NCBI GenBank assembly: GCA_022711175.1 | Contig: JAKLFM010000016.1 | Location: 1 to 56,393 of the forward strand | DNA from: Bacteroidota bacterium | GTDB lineage: Bacteria > Bacteroidota > Bacteroidia > Bacteroidales > UBA4417 | Direction: 5' to 3' | Length of the DNA stretch: 56,393 nucleotides | Shown: positions 15,983-25,409 of the stretch, one piece after another | Layout of the letters: each line of letters opens with the position of its first letter | Numbering within the stretch: position 1 is the first letter of the stretch | Made by a program: the position numbers and the translations under genes | Notes under the pieces: generated by a model | Told to the model about the DNA's origin: nothing | Seen by the model: the letters and a program-made list of their open reading frames with translations, nothing else | Database searches by the model: none

Positions 15983-18900
15983 ATGATTCAATACTTCCGT
16001 TCCGGTAAAACCGTGTATGCTGTACAGTATGGCAGCGGCAATCAACCTGGTGATATTTCAAAATTAGAATGGCTTTTCGGAGAAGCCCGGCTCGTGGAAC
16101 AGCAATCATTGGCCGGGTTTTTCGTTGGTCCCCGCCGTGAAATGATTACGCCATGGAGCACTAACGCAGTTGAGATTACCCAAAATATGGGAATCACCGG
16201 AATTTTGCGTATCGAAGAGTTTGTGGAGGTTGAAAGTAATGAAGTTCCATACGACCATATGCTTCAGCGGCTTTACCAGGGCTTGGGCCAGGAAATTTTT
16301 ACCATCAATAAAGAGCCTGATCCAATCGTTTATATTGAAGATATCGCTCGATACAACAGCCAGGAAGGTCTCGCGCTGAGCCTCGAGGAAGTTGATTATC
16401 TGAATGAGGTAAGCCAAAAAATCGGCCGGAAACTTACCGACAGCGAAGTGTTCGGTTTTTCGCAGGTGAACTCGGAACATTGCCGCCATAAAATCTTCAA
16501 CGGGAAGTTTGTTATTGATGGTGTTGAGCAACCCGACAGCCTTTTCCAGCTGATAAAGAAGACTTCGAAATCGAATCCCGGCCGGATTGTTTCTGCTTAT
16601 AAAGACAATGTTGCCTTCATCGAAGGACCGGCAATAGAACAGTTTTCACCGGCCAGCCAGGATAAGCCTGATTTTTTCACAGTCAAGGAAATCAACTCGG
16701 TAATTTCGCTGAAAGCCGAGACGCATAATTTCCCCACTACGGTTGAGCCTTTCAATGGGGCAGCTACCGGTTCAGGGGGAGAAATCCGCGACCGTATGGC
16801 TGGTGGAAAAGGATCGCTTCCGATTGCAGGGACTGCAGTGTACATGACTTCCTATCCGCGGACAGACATTTCACATTCATGGGAAACAGCAACAGAACCA
16901 CGCCCATGGCTTTACCAGACGCCGGAAGAAATCCTGATAAAAGCCTCAAACGGCGCCAGCGATTTCGGCAACAAATTTGGCCAGCCGCTCATTTGCGGGT
17001 CGGTGCTCACTTTTGAGCATTTCGAGAACCTGAGAAAACTTGGTTATGATAAGGTGATCATGCTTGCCGGTGGTATCGGATTTGCGAAGAAAGAAGATGC
17101 TGCAAAAGGCCATCCCCGGCCAGGCGACAAACTCGTTGTGATGGGTGGCGACAATTACAGAATAGGAATGGGTGGAGGCGCTGTTTCGAGTGTTGCTACA
17201 GGCGAATATCACAGTGCCATTGAACTCAATGCCGTCCAGCGGTCGAACCCCGAAATGCAGAAGCGTGTATATAACGCCATTCGTGCATTAGCCGAATGCG
17301 ATCAGAACCCAATCATTTCGGTACATGACCATGGCGCCGGCGGACATCTGAATTCGTTATCGGAACTTGTTGAAGAACAAGGCGGTGAGATCGATATTAC
17401 CAAATTGCCCATTGGCGACCCAACCCTTTCGGCTAAAGAAATAATAGGGAACGAGAGCCAGGAACGTATGGGTTTGGTTATTGATGAGAAAAATGCCGGC
17501 TTGCTTCAAAAAATTGCTGAACGCGAGCGCGCTCCGATCTATGAGGTAGGTAAAATCACCGGCAATATGCAGTTTGGGTTTGTCAATTCACAATCGGGTG
17601 AAAAGCCACTTGACCTCAAACTTGAATACCTTTTCGGTAAACCGCCGGTAACCGTTATGCGGGACAGCAGCAAGCAGGAGAGTTTTGGTGATGTTGCCTA
17701 CGATCCTGCCAAAGTGAATGAATATGTGAGCCAGGTACTGCAATTGGAGTCTGTCGGCTGCAAGGACTGGCTCACCAACAAGGTTGACCGATCTGTAACC
17801 GGACGAATCGCCCACCAGCAGACAGCCGGACCGCTGCAATTACCTTTAAATAACCTCGGCGTAGTAGCTCTTGATTATACAGGTACGCGGGGAATAGCCA
17901 CTTCCATCGGACATGCGCCGGTGAGCGGAATCATTGACGCTGCAGCAGGCTCGATACTATCTGTAGCCGAAGCGCTTACAAACCTGGTTTGGGCTCCGGT
18001 TGAAAAAGGACTTGAAGGCGTATCGCTTTCAGCAAACTGGATGTGGCCCTGCAAAAACGAAGGAGAGGATGCCAGGCTTTATAAGGCTGTGAAAGCGATC
18101 AGCGATTTTGCTATCGCGCTGGGAATCAACATTCCTACCGGGAAAGATTCACTTTCGATGACTCAGAAGTACTCCAACGGCGATGCAGTATTCGCTCCCG
18201 GTACCGTTCTCATTTCAGCGGTAGGGGAGGTTACTGATATCAGGAAAACGGTTTCACCGGTATTGAAAGAACAATTCACTTCGAGCCTCATCTATATTGA
18301 TTTTTCGAACAGCACCTTCGAACTTGGCGGCAGTTCTTTTGCCCAGGCAATGAATTGCATCGGTAAAACCACTCCAACTGTCCATGATGCAGCATATTTC
18401 CGCAAAGTCTTCATGGCTTTGCAGGAATTGGTCGACAAAGAAATGATAATGGCCGGGCACGATGTTTCTGCCGGCGGGTTGATCACGACTTTGCTGGAGA
18501 TGACCTTCAGCCGCAATACCCTCGGACTGGATATCGACCTTTCAGAATTGGGAGAAAAGGATATTATCAGGTTGTTGTTCAGCGAGAAACCTTCCGTAGT
18601 GATTCAAACCAACGACCTCGATTTCGTGAGCATTTTCCTGCATGAAAGAGGAATTAAAAATTCAGTGATAGGTAAACCGGATGCAAGCGGAACGTTAAAA
18701 ATCAGGAATTTCGAAAGGGAATATACTTTCGATATCAACACCTTGCGCGACGACTGGTTCCGTACGTCCTACCTGCTTGAAAGAAGGCAAAGTGAGGAAA
18801 AACTTGCCCTTGAACGTTTCAGAAATTATGCTTCAGCTGAACGAAAGTTTGTTTTCAGCAACAACTTTACCGGTACTTACGATCAGTACGGTATTGATCC

Positions 18901-19672
18901 CGGGCGCCGCAACATGACGGGCATTCCGGCGGCAATTATCCGCAACAAAGGTTCCAATGGCGACCGCGAAATGGCATGGGCCATGCACCTGGCAGGTTTC
19001 GATGTAAAGGATGTTCATATGACCGATCTGATCACCGGGCGCGAAACACTTGAAGAAGTTAATTTTATCGTTTTTGTTGGTGGCTTTTCCGATAGCGATG
19101 TGCTGGGATCAGCCAAAGGATGGGCCGGCGCATTTCTTTACAATCCCAAGGCCAAAGAAGCGCTTGACAAGTTTTATGCCCGCGAGGATACGCTGTCGCT
19201 GGGGGTTTGCAACGGCTGCCAGCTCATGGCTGAACTTGGTCTGATTTATCCCGGGCACGAAAAGAAGTATAAAATGCTGCATAATGCTACCGGCAAGTAC
19301 GAATCGTCGTTCCTTACGATCGATATTCTCGAAAACAATTCCGTCATGCTGAAATCTCTGGCCGGAACGCGATTGGGAATTTGGGTAGCCCATGGCGAAG
19401 GCAGGTTTTCGTTTCCATATGAGGAATCAAAGTACAATATCGCGGCAAAATATTCTTACAGTACATTGCCTGGAAACCCCAACGGATCGATGTTTGATGC
19501 CGCCTGTGTTGTTTCTGACAATGGCCGTCATGTGGCTATTATGCCGCATCCTGAAAGGGCAATCCATCCGTGGCAGTGGGCCTACTATCCCGAAGATAAG
19601 AAAAACGACCAGGTTTCACCATGGATAGAGGCTTTGGTGAATGCCCGTGAATGGGTTTGGGAAAGGATGTGA
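15983..19672 (+). CDS. purL: Phosphoribosylformylglycinamidine synthase, large single-chain type
   Basis: PurL converts FGAR, ATP and glutamine to FGAM in purine synthesis. At 1229 residues it is the long form with all parts in one chain: N-terminal PurS-like domain, linker with FSQVNSEHCRHK, two AIR-synthetase-like halves (THNFPTTVEPFNGAATGSGG in the first), and a C-terminal class I glutaminase. The glutaminase has nucleophile Cys1076 in GVCNGCQ and the His/Glu pair in MPHPERA. Formylglycinamide chemistry then needs no separate PurQ or PurS. It stands alone in its own transcription unit; a purine-related gene, deoD, follows 64 bases later with its own promoter. Confidence 0.98.
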   Translation: MIQYFRSGKTVYAVQYGSGNQPGDISKLEWLFGEARLVEQQSLAGFFVGPRREMITPWSTNAVEITQNMGITGILRIEEFVEVESNEVPYDHMLQRLYQGLGQEIFTINKEPDPIVYIEDIARYNSQEGLALSLEEVDYLNEVSQKIGRKLTDSEVFGFSQVNSEHCRHKIFNGKFVIDGVEQPDSLFQLIKKTSKSNPGRIVSAYKDNVAFIEGPAIEQFSPASQDKPDFFTVKEINSVISLKAETHNFPTTVEPFNGAATGSGGEIRDRMAGGKGSLPIAGTAVYMTSYPRTDISHSWETATEPRPWLYQTPEEILIKASNGASDFGNKFGQPLICGSVLTFEHFENLRKLGYDKVIMLAGGIGFAKKEDAAKGHPRPGDKLVVMGGDNYRIGMGGGAVSSVATGEYHSAIELNAVQRSNPEMQKRVYNAIRALAECDQNPIISVHDHGAGGHLNSLSELVEEQGGEIDITKLPIGDPTLSAKEIIGNESQERMGLVIDEKNAGLLQKIAERERAPIYEVGKITGNMQFGFVNSQSGEKPLDLKLEYLFGKPPVTVMRDSSKQESFGDVAYDPAKVNEYVSQVLQLESVGCKDWLTNKVDRSVTGRIAHQQTAGPLQLPLNNLGVVALDYTGTRGIATSIGHAPVSGIIDAAAGSILSVAEALTNLVWAPVEKGLEGVSLSANWMWPCKNEGEDARLYKAVKAISDFAIALGINIPTGKDSLSMTQKYSNGDAVFAPGTVLISAVGEVTDIRKTVSPVLKEQFTSSLIYIDFSNSTFELGGSSFAQAMNCIGKTTPTVHDAAYFRKVFMALQELVDKEMIMAGHDVSAGGLITTLLEMTFSRNTLGLDIDLSELGEKDIIRLLFSEKPSVVIQTNDLDFVSIFLHERGIKNSVIGKPDASGTLKIRNFEREYTFDINTLRDDWFRTSYLLERRQSEEKLALERFRNYASAERKFVFSNNFTGTYDQYGIDPGRRNMTGIPAAIIRNKGSNGDREMAWAMHLAGFDVKDVHMTDLITGRETLEEVNFIVFVGGFSDSDVLGSAKGWAGAFLYNPKAKEALDKFYAREDTLSLGVCNGCQLMAELGLIYPGHEKKYKMLHNATGKYESSFLTIDILENNSVMLKSLAGTRLGIWVAHGEGRFSFPYEESKYNIAAKYSYSTLPGNPNGSMFDAACVVSDNGRHVAIMPHPERAIHPWQWAYYPEDKKNDQVSPWIEALVNAREWVWERM

Positions 19673-19706
19673 TGACAGGAGTTAATTATATTCGGATGTT
19701 TCTGCC

Positions 19707-19714
19707 TATCTTTG
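19707..19714 (+). promoter_or_regulatory. -7 box of deoD
   Basis: TATCTTTG is identical to the purL -7 box and ends 22 bases before the deoD ATG. The predicted leader is about 17 bases. No -33 TTTG is at the expected distance. Confidence 0.5.
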
Positions 19715-19736
19715 CACCACGAATTTTAAGACTGTT

Positions 19737-20444
19737 ATGAGCATACATATAGAAGCCAAAACCGGTGAAATAGCTGACTTTGTGCTGTTGCCCGGTGACC
19801 CGTTGCGCGCAAAACATATTGCAGAAAACCTGCTCGAAAAAGCTGTTTGTTACAACAATGTGAGGGGAATGCTCGGATTCACCGGTTACTACCAGGGGCG
19901 AAGGGTTTCGATACAGGGAACAGGCATGGGTTTACCTTCGCATTTGATCTATGTGCATGAATTGATCAATGATTACGGAGTTAAAACGCTCATCAGGGTT
20001 GGAACCTGCGGAGGAATCCTTGATAGTGTGAAAGTCCGCGAACTGGTGATTGCAGTGAGTGCATCAACCGATTCTGCCATTGTATCAAAGCAATTCAAAG
20101 GAATGACTTTCGCTCCGACCGCTTCTTTTAACCTGTTGCAGAAAGCCATAAAAAAAGCCGGCGAAAAGGGCATGAATTTCAAAGCAGGCAATATTCTGTC
20201 GAGCGATCTTTTCTACCACGATCCTGTTGATCCTGACGCGTATGAAATCTGGCGCAGGTACGGTACACTGGCAGTTGAAATGGAATCGGCCGGACTTTAT
20301 ATGCTGGCATCGCGCTATGGAGTTGAAGCACTGTCACTGCTCACTGTGAGCGATCATCTGCTTACCGGCGAACATGTTCCACCCCTCGAACGCCAGGAAA
20401 ATTTCACAAATATGACCGAATTGGCGCTGAACATCGCTTTGTAA
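19737..20444 (+). CDS. deoD: Purine nucleoside phosphorylase, DeoD type
   Basis: DeoD splits purine (deoxy)ribonucleosides with phosphate, giving the free base and ribose 1-phosphate. The protein (235 residues) matches the hexameric bacterial class: [17 protein letters not shown] near the start, [23 protein letters not shown], the VEMESAGLY substrate motif and the catalytic-type Asp in TVSDHL. Uridine phosphorylase is the closest alternative, but the MESAGLY pattern and overall match favour DeoD. It follows purL, pairing synthesis and salvage, although each gene has its own predicted promoter. Confidence 0.95.
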   Translation: MSIHIEAKTGEIADFVLLPGDPLRAKHIAENLLEKAVCYNNVRGMLGFTGYYQGRRVSIQGTGMGLPSHLIYVHELINDYGVKTLIRVGTCGGILDSVKVRELVIAVSASTDSAIVSKQFKGMTFAPTASFNLLQKAIKKAGEKGMNFKAGNILSSDLFYHDPVDPDAYEIWRRYGTLAVEMESAGLYMLASRYGVEALSLLTVSDHLLTGEHVPPLERQENFTNMTELALNIAL

Positions 20445-20502
20445 CAGTTGCAACTAATCCGGAATCCGTTTTCTGATTTCAAAAATCTAAACCCTTACTT
20501 CA

Positions 20503-21267
20503 ATGTCCAAAACAGTTCTGATCACCGGGGCTACAAGCGGTATTGGCGAAGCCACAGCCAGCCGGTTTGCTAAAGAAGGTTATAACCTGGTTATTACCGG
20601 CCGCAGGGCTGAACGGCTGGATGTGCTTGCCGCCAAATTAGTGGAGAATCATGGCGTGAAAGTATTGACGCTATGTTTCGACATCCGGAAACGCGAAGAA
20701 GTTGAAAGCACCATAGGGTCTTTAACCGGAGAGTGGCGCACGATTGATGTACTGGTGAACAATACCGGACTTGCTGCCGGTCTTGACCCGATTCAGCAGG
20801 GTTCCATTGATGATTGGGAACAAATGATAGATACCAATATCAAAGGATTGCTATACGTCACCAGGCTGGTAGCGCCTATGATGATTGAGAAGCGTAACGG
20901 GCACATTATCAACATCGGTTCCATAGCAGGTAAGGAAGTTTATGCCAAAGGAAATGTTTATTGTGCCACCAAGTTCGCTGTTGACGCGCTTACAAAGGCC
21001 ATGCGCATTGATATGCTGCAGCATGGTATCAGGGTGTCGCAGGTTTGCCCGGGGGCTGTGGAAACGGAGTTTTCGGAGGTACGATTCAAAGGCGATAAAC
21101 AAACAGCCGCCAATGTTTATAAAGGCTACACTCCGCTTACTGCCGATGATATTGCCGAAGCCATCTGGTGGATAGCTGCCCGTCCGGCTCATGTAAATAT
21201 CAACGACCTTGTAATCATGCCGGCTTCACAGGCTTCGCCGCATTATCACCATAAAGATTTATTATAA
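20503..21267 (+). CDS. Short-chain dehydrogenase/reductase, YdfG-like
   Basis: This 254-residue classical SDR has the cofactor motif TGATSGIG at 9-16 with an Arg pair downstream (GRRAERL) suggesting NADP(H), and the catalytic Tyr and Lys in VYCATKFAV. The overall pattern, including CPGAVETEFSEVRF and the late TADDIAEAIWW, fits the YdfG group of 3-hydroxy acid (serine, allo-threonine) dehydrogenases; the substrate cannot be fixed from sequence. One oddity: the usual NNAG motif reads NNTG (Thr88). It begins 58 bases after deoD and may be co-transcribed with it. Confidence 0.88.
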   Translation: MSKTVLITGATSGIGEATASRFAKEGYNLVITGRRAERLDVLAAKLVENHGVKVLTLCFDIRKREEVESTIGSLTGEWRTIDVLVNNTGLAAGLDPIQQGSIDDWEQMIDTNIKGLLYVTRLVAPMMIEKRNGHIINIGSIAGKEVYAKGNVYCATKFAVDALTKAMRIDMLQHGIRVSQVCPGAVETEFSEVRFKGDKQTAANVYKGYTPLTADDIAEAIWWIAARPAHVNINDLVIMPASQASPHYHHKDLL

Positions 21268-21321
21268 CGGGATTTCCGGAAAAGTAAAATTGAAGCCGTT
21301 AGTTTCTGATGGTACTCTTCT

Positions 21322-21426
21322 TTACTTAAGACGAATAAACTTTTGTTGTTGTTCATCCAGGTGGCTGAGCGAGTAACGGATCGAAGCCACCGTTAGCCTG
21401 GAAGAAGCTCTGTTGGCGCTCGTCAT
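21322..21426 (-). CDS. Possible 34-residue small protein or gene remnant
   Basis: In the 275-base gap between the SDR gene and the first acyl-CoA synthetase, the minus strand has an ATG frame of 34 codons, open about 11 codons further upstream. The end (SIRYSLSHLDEQQQKFIRLK) looks like an amphipathic, charged protein tail. No clear ribosome site or promoter is seen and I recognise no family. It overlaps an inverted repeat (CCAGG at 21357-21361 with CCTGG at 21397-21401, GGTGGCT at 21360-21366 with AGCCACC at 21385-21391). It could be a small gene, a decayed gene end, or chance. Confidence 0.2.
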   Translation of the reverse strand: MTSANRASSRLTVASIRYSLSHLDEQQQKFIRLK

Positions 21427-21479
21427 TCTTTCAGACGATTGCTCAACGGGAGCATTATCAGTTCATCCAAATCGAATTA

Positions 21480-21510
21480 TTTGCATATGTAATATTTTGA
21501 TTTATCTTTA
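21480..21510 (+). promoter_or_regulatory. Promoter of the first acyl-CoA synthetase gene
   Basis: TTTG (21480-21483), a 19-base spacer and TATCTTTA (21503-21510) fit the Bacteroidetes promoter except for the last base. RNA would start near 21516, about 27 bases before the ATG. Confidence 0.55.
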
Positions 21511-21542
21511 CGCACTTCACCGGACAATTAAAATGCTGATCT

Positions 21543-23327
21543 ATGAATAATGTCACCAGACTCTTTGATCTGCTACCATACTATGCCGCTGCTTTCAAAC
21601 CCAAGGAAGATGCCCTCGCAGCAAAAGACAACGGCGTTTGGATTAAGTATTCGATACAGGATTATATAAAAGCTGCAAACAATATCAGCTATGGCCTTAT
21701 GGCGCTCGGAATAGGCAAGGGCGACAATATTGCATCGATTGCTGCGAGCCGTCCTGAGTGGAATTTTATCGACATGGGTATTATGCAGACAGGAGCCGTG
21801 CATGTGCCTCTTTATCCCACCATCAGCGAGGACGATTACCGGTTTATCCTCAACCATGCGGAGATCAAGTATATTTTCATTCCCGGTAAGGAAGCATACC
21901 GAAAACTTGAACCTATCATCAGGGATATTCCAACCTTGAAAGGTGTTTTTGCTATCAAAGAAACGGAAGGGGTCAAGTCACTGGCTGATTTCATCAAATC
22001 AGGAGAACAATATACTGATGAGGAAAAACTGAATAAAATCAAAGATTCCATAATTTCTGAAGACCTTGCGACTATAATTTACACCTCGGGTACCACCGGC
22101 GATCCAAAAGGGGTGATGCTCAATCATAGCAACATTATTTCAAATTTTAAGGAATGTGTTCATATACTTCCGTTTGGTGAAGAAGGTTCGGCGCTGAGCT
22201 ACCTGCCATTGTGCCATATTTATGAGCGCATGCTCAATTACCTGTATCAGTATGCCGGAGTTTCGGTTTACTATGCCGAAAGCATTGCCACCATCGGTGA
22301 TAATATTAAGGAAGTAAAACCCTGGGTAATTTCGACAGTACCGCGGCTGCTCGAAAAAATCTATGATAAAATTGTAGCTGCAGGTCGTAAACTAAAGGGT
22401 ATAAAGAAATTCATCTTTTATCGTGCAGTTAAAATTGGCCTTCATTACGAATTCAACCGCCTCAATGGCTGGTGGTACACTTTTGAACTGAATCTTGCCC
22501 GCAAGTTGGTTTTCAGTAAATGGAACGAGGCACTGGGCGGCAACCTCAAAGTGATTGTTTCGGGTGGCGCTGCTTTGCAACCAAGGTTGGCGCGTACTTT
22601 TTGGGCAGCACAAATACCGGTACTCGAAGGGTATGGCTTAACCGAAACATCACCGGTTATTGCTGTCAATAATTTTGAAAAGGACGGTGTGGCGTTTGGT
22701 ACAGTCGGACCTGTATTGAAAAACACTACAGTGAAAATTGCCGGTGATCACGAAATACTGTGCAAAGGCCCCGGGGTGATGCTGGGATATTACAAAGAAC
22801 CCGAACTTACTGCTGCAGCCATTGATGCCGAAGGGTGGTTTCATACCGGCGACCAGGGAAGGATTGAACCCCTCGGACACCTCAAAATTACAGGGCGTAA
22901 GAAGGAAATTTTTAAAACGGCATTTGGCAAGTATATCAGTCCCGAATTGATTGAAAATAAATTTAAAGAGTCGCATTTTATTGATACACTGATGGTTGTT
23001 GGTGAGAACGAAAAGTATGCCGCTGCCATCATAGTTCCCGATTTTACTTTCCTCAAATCTTACTGCACTCTCAAGGATATACCCTACGGAAGCGAAAGCG
23101 AAGTTGTTAACAACCCGCGCATTGTCAAACGATTCCATAAAGAGATTCAGAAACTCAACAAATCACTTGGCGCAACTGAACAAATCAAGTCATTTGAACT
23201 GCTCGACAAGGAATGGAGTGTTGAATCTGGGGAGGTTACTGCAACCCTGAAATTGCGTCGTAATTACATTCATGATAAGTATAATTCACAAATAGCCAAA
23301 CTTTTTAATAAGGATGTTTCAGACTAA
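21543..23327 (+). CDS. Long-chain fatty acid--CoA ligase (first copy)
   Basis: The protein (594 residues) belongs to the AMP-forming acyl-CoA synthetases: the P-loop YTSGTTGDPKGVML near residues 179-192, LPLCHIYERM, the GYGLTETSPV adenylate motif, GWFHTGDQG and the ITGRKKEIFKT hinge with the late catalytic-lysine region. The 'SYLPLCHIYERML' context and length match the long-chain (ACSL/FadD15-like) group, which activates fatty acids for lipid synthesis or breakdown. No signal peptide or membrane anchor is clear. A paralogue follows at 23492. A distinct promoter lies upstream, so it is not simply part of the deoD transcript. Confidence 0.93.
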   Translation: MNNVTRLFDLLPYYAAAFKPKEDALAAKDNGVWIKYSIQDYIKAANNISYGLMALGIGKGDNIASIAASRPEWNFIDMGIMQTGAVHVPLYPTISEDDYRFILNHAEIKYIFIPGKEAYRKLEPIIRDIPTLKGVFAIKETEGVKSLADFIKSGEQYTDEEKLNKIKDSIISEDLATIIYTSGTTGDPKGVMLNHSNIISNFKECVHILPFGEEGSALSYLPLCHIYERMLNYLYQYAGVSVYYAESIATIGDNIKEVKPWVISTVPRLLEKIYDKIVAAGRKLKGIKKFIFYRAVKIGLHYEFNRLNGWWYTFELNLARKLVFSKWNEALGGNLKVIVSGGAALQPRLARTFWAAQIPVLEGYGLTETSPVIAVNNFEKDGVAFGTVGPVLKNTTVKIAGDHEILCKGPGVMLGYYKEPELTAAAIDAEGWFHTGDQGRIEPLGHLKITGRKKEIFKTAFGKYISPELIENKFKESHFIDTLMVVGENEKYAAAIIVPDFTFLKSYCTLKDIPYGSESEVVNNPRIVKRFHKEIQKLNKSLGATEQIKSFELLDKEWSVESGEVTATLKLRRNYIHDKYNSQIAKLFNKDVSD

Positions 23328-23348
23328 AGAAATACGCCCGAACGTTCT

Positions 23349-23356
23349 TAATTTTG
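23349..23356 (+). promoter_or_regulatory. Possible -7 box of the second acyl-CoA synthetase gene
   Basis: TAATTTTG matches TAnnTTTG. If used, the leader would be about 130 bases and include a small hairpin (CCGGCA 23383-23388 with TGCCGG 23397-23402). No -33 element is clear. Confidence 0.35.
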
Positions 23357-23491
23357 TACTTAATACGATACCTGCAAGTCAACCGGCAATATTACATGCC
23401 GGAGAAAAGCTGATTAATTATTAGGGTGTATTGGCAAGGCTTTTGTGATACATCATAATGAGATTTATTCATTGTTTTACCTGCATTGTAT

Positions 23492-25285
23492 ATGCCCGGC
23501 GTTACCCGAATATTCGACCTCCCAGGATACATGGTCAAGCAATTTCCGAGTAACCGGACGATATTTTCGTGTACCTACGACGGGGTAAAATATAAATACA
23601 AGTCGCTCGACTATGTGCGCCGCTCTAACCAGGTGGCAGCATGGCTAATACAACAGGGCATAAAACCGGGCGATACTGTTGCCACAGTGCTGCTCAACAG
23701 GCCCGAATGGAATTTCATTGACATGGGTATTATGCTCGCCGGTGCAATACACGTACCGGTATATCCAACCATCAGCGAGAGCCATTTCAGGTTTATTTTC
23801 AGGGATGCAGGTATCAAACTCCTCTTCATTGATAATCATTATATCTATGAACGGATAAGAGAGCTTATCCAAAAATTGGAAATGGCCAGCCTTCCGGTTT
23901 CAGTTGAGCGTATCGATGGGCTTATCCATTTTACTGATATCATGAATTTGCAGGTTAGTCAGGCGCACCTCGATGAGATTGCTATTCGCAAAAGGAATAT
24001 CTCAGAAACCGACCTTGCAACGATCATTTATACTTCAGGAACCACCGGAACTCCCAAAGGTGTAATGCTTACACACCGCAATATTGTATCCAATTTCCTG
24101 GCTGTTTCGGAAATCATAAGGCAGAATCCCGTCCGGGTTGCAGCCAGCTTTTTACCATTATGCCATATCTATGAGCGCATGCTTAATTACATGTACCAGC
24201 ACGAAGGTATAGCCATATATTACATTAACAACCTCGACAAGTTGCGCGACGACCTCAAAATAGGTTCGCCGGAGATTTTTTGTGCCGTACCACGATTTAT
24301 CGAAAAAATGTACAATAGCATCATTCAGCGTGGTATGGCACTCAAGAGGCTCAGGCGCGCCCTATTCTTTTGGGCACTCGATCTTGCCAGGCAATACGAC
24401 CCAACCGACAGGGGAGATTTTTGGTACCGCAGGCGATTGCAGATAGCGCGCCTACTGGTATTCAGGAAATGGAAAACCGCTATGGGCGGAAGGCTCAGAA
24501 TAATTGTTTCGGGTGGCGCCAGGCTTAATCCAAGGCTTGCACGTATCTTCTGGGGTGCAGGATTCAAAGTGATGGAAGGATATGGCCTTACTGAGACCAG
24601 CCCGGTTGTAGCGGTGAGCACATTCGACGAAGGAGGCGTAAAACTTGGTACAGTCGGAAGGATTTTGCCGGGTGTGGTTGTTAAGCTGGCCGACGATGGT
24701 GAAATACTTGTCCGTGGGCCCAACGTGATGGCCGGGTATTACAATCGTCCCGAACGTACACAACAGGTCATGAATAAAGACGGCTGGTTTGCAACCGGTG
24801 ATATCGGGCGTTTTGTTGATGGACAATATCTGCAGATTACCGACCGGAAAAAGGAAATATTTAAAACTTCGGGCGGCAAGTACGTTGCTCCGCAGGTGCT
24901 CGAAAACCGTTTTAAAGATTCGCCCTTCATCGAGCAGATTTTCGTTCTTGGCGAAAACCGTAAACATCCTGTGGCCATACTCGTTCCGACTTTCGAATAC
25001 CTGCGGTCATGGTGCGAAGTGAAAGGCATAGAATTTACCTCCAATGATGACCTGATACAAAATCCGCGAGTAGTAAACAGGATTGCCGAAGAAGTTGCAA
25101 GAATCAACCACGACCTGGATAAGACCGAGCAAATAAAGAAGTTTGAAATTGTTGCCGATGAGTGGACAGTTGAAACCAATGAGTTATCACATACTTTAAA
25201 ACTCAGGCGTGATTATTTGTTAAAAAAATATGCTTCCTTGATAGACCAGATGTATTCTAAACAAACAGAGAGTTTTGAAGATTAA
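23492..25285 (+). CDS. Long-chain fatty acid--CoA ligase (second copy)
   Basis: This 597-residue paralogue of the preceding gene has the same landmarks in the same order: YTSGTTGTPKGVML, SFLPLCHIYERM, EGYGLTETSPV, GWFATGDIG and ITDRKKEIFKTSGGKYV. The ATG at 23492 is chosen over a TTG two codons upstream. Compared with the first copy it differs most in the segment before the P-loop and in the 'lid' around the fatty-acid gate, so the pair may prefer different chain lengths; this is inference. The 164-base gap between the copies holds a possible separate promoter. Confidence 0.93.
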   Translation: MPGVTRIFDLPGYMVKQFPSNRTIFSCTYDGVKYKYKSLDYVRRSNQVAAWLIQQGIKPGDTVATVLLNRPEWNFIDMGIMLAGAIHVPVYPTISESHFRFIFRDAGIKLLFIDNHYIYERIRELIQKLEMASLPVSVERIDGLIHFTDIMNLQVSQAHLDEIAIRKRNISETDLATIIYTSGTTGTPKGVMLTHRNIVSNFLAVSEIIRQNPVRVAASFLPLCHIYERMLNYMYQHEGIAIYYINNLDKLRDDLKIGSPEIFCAVPRFIEKMYNSIIQRGMALKRLRRALFFWALDLARQYDPTDRGDFWYRRRLQIARLLVFRKWKTAMGGRLRIIVSGGARLNPRLARIFWGAGFKVMEGYGLTETSPVVAVSTFDEGGVKLGTVGRILPGVVVKLADDGEILVRGPNVMAGYYNRPERTQQVMNKDGWFATGDIGRFVDGQYLQITDRKKEIFKTSGGKYVAPQVLENRFKDSPFIEQIFVLGENRKHPVAILVPTFEYLRSWCEVKGIEFTSNDDLIQNPRVVNRIAEEVARINHDLDKTEQIKKFEIVADEWTVETNELSHTLKLRRDYLLKKYASLIDQMYSKQTESFED

Positions 25286-25345
25286 TTTTACCGGTAACGG
25301 ACCATTCCTGTGAAGCAATCACAGCGTTATTATTCAGGAAAACAC

Positions 25346-25353
25346 TAACTTTG
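25346..25353 (+). promoter_or_regulatory. -7 box of gpmA
   Basis: TAACTTTG matches TAnnTTTG and lies 56 bases before the gpmA ATG, leaving a leader of about 50 bases. No -33 TTTG is evident. Confidence 0.45.
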
Positions 25354-25409
25354 CCAGACACATTCATTAGATTTCAATAAATTATTCTAATCCCAATACA
25401 TTCCTGAAA

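Noticed and set aside
23383..23402. CCGGCA/TGCCGG hairpin as terminator of the first acyl-CoA synthetase gene
   Set aside because: Six paired bases with no T-run on either strand; at most a minor leader structure.
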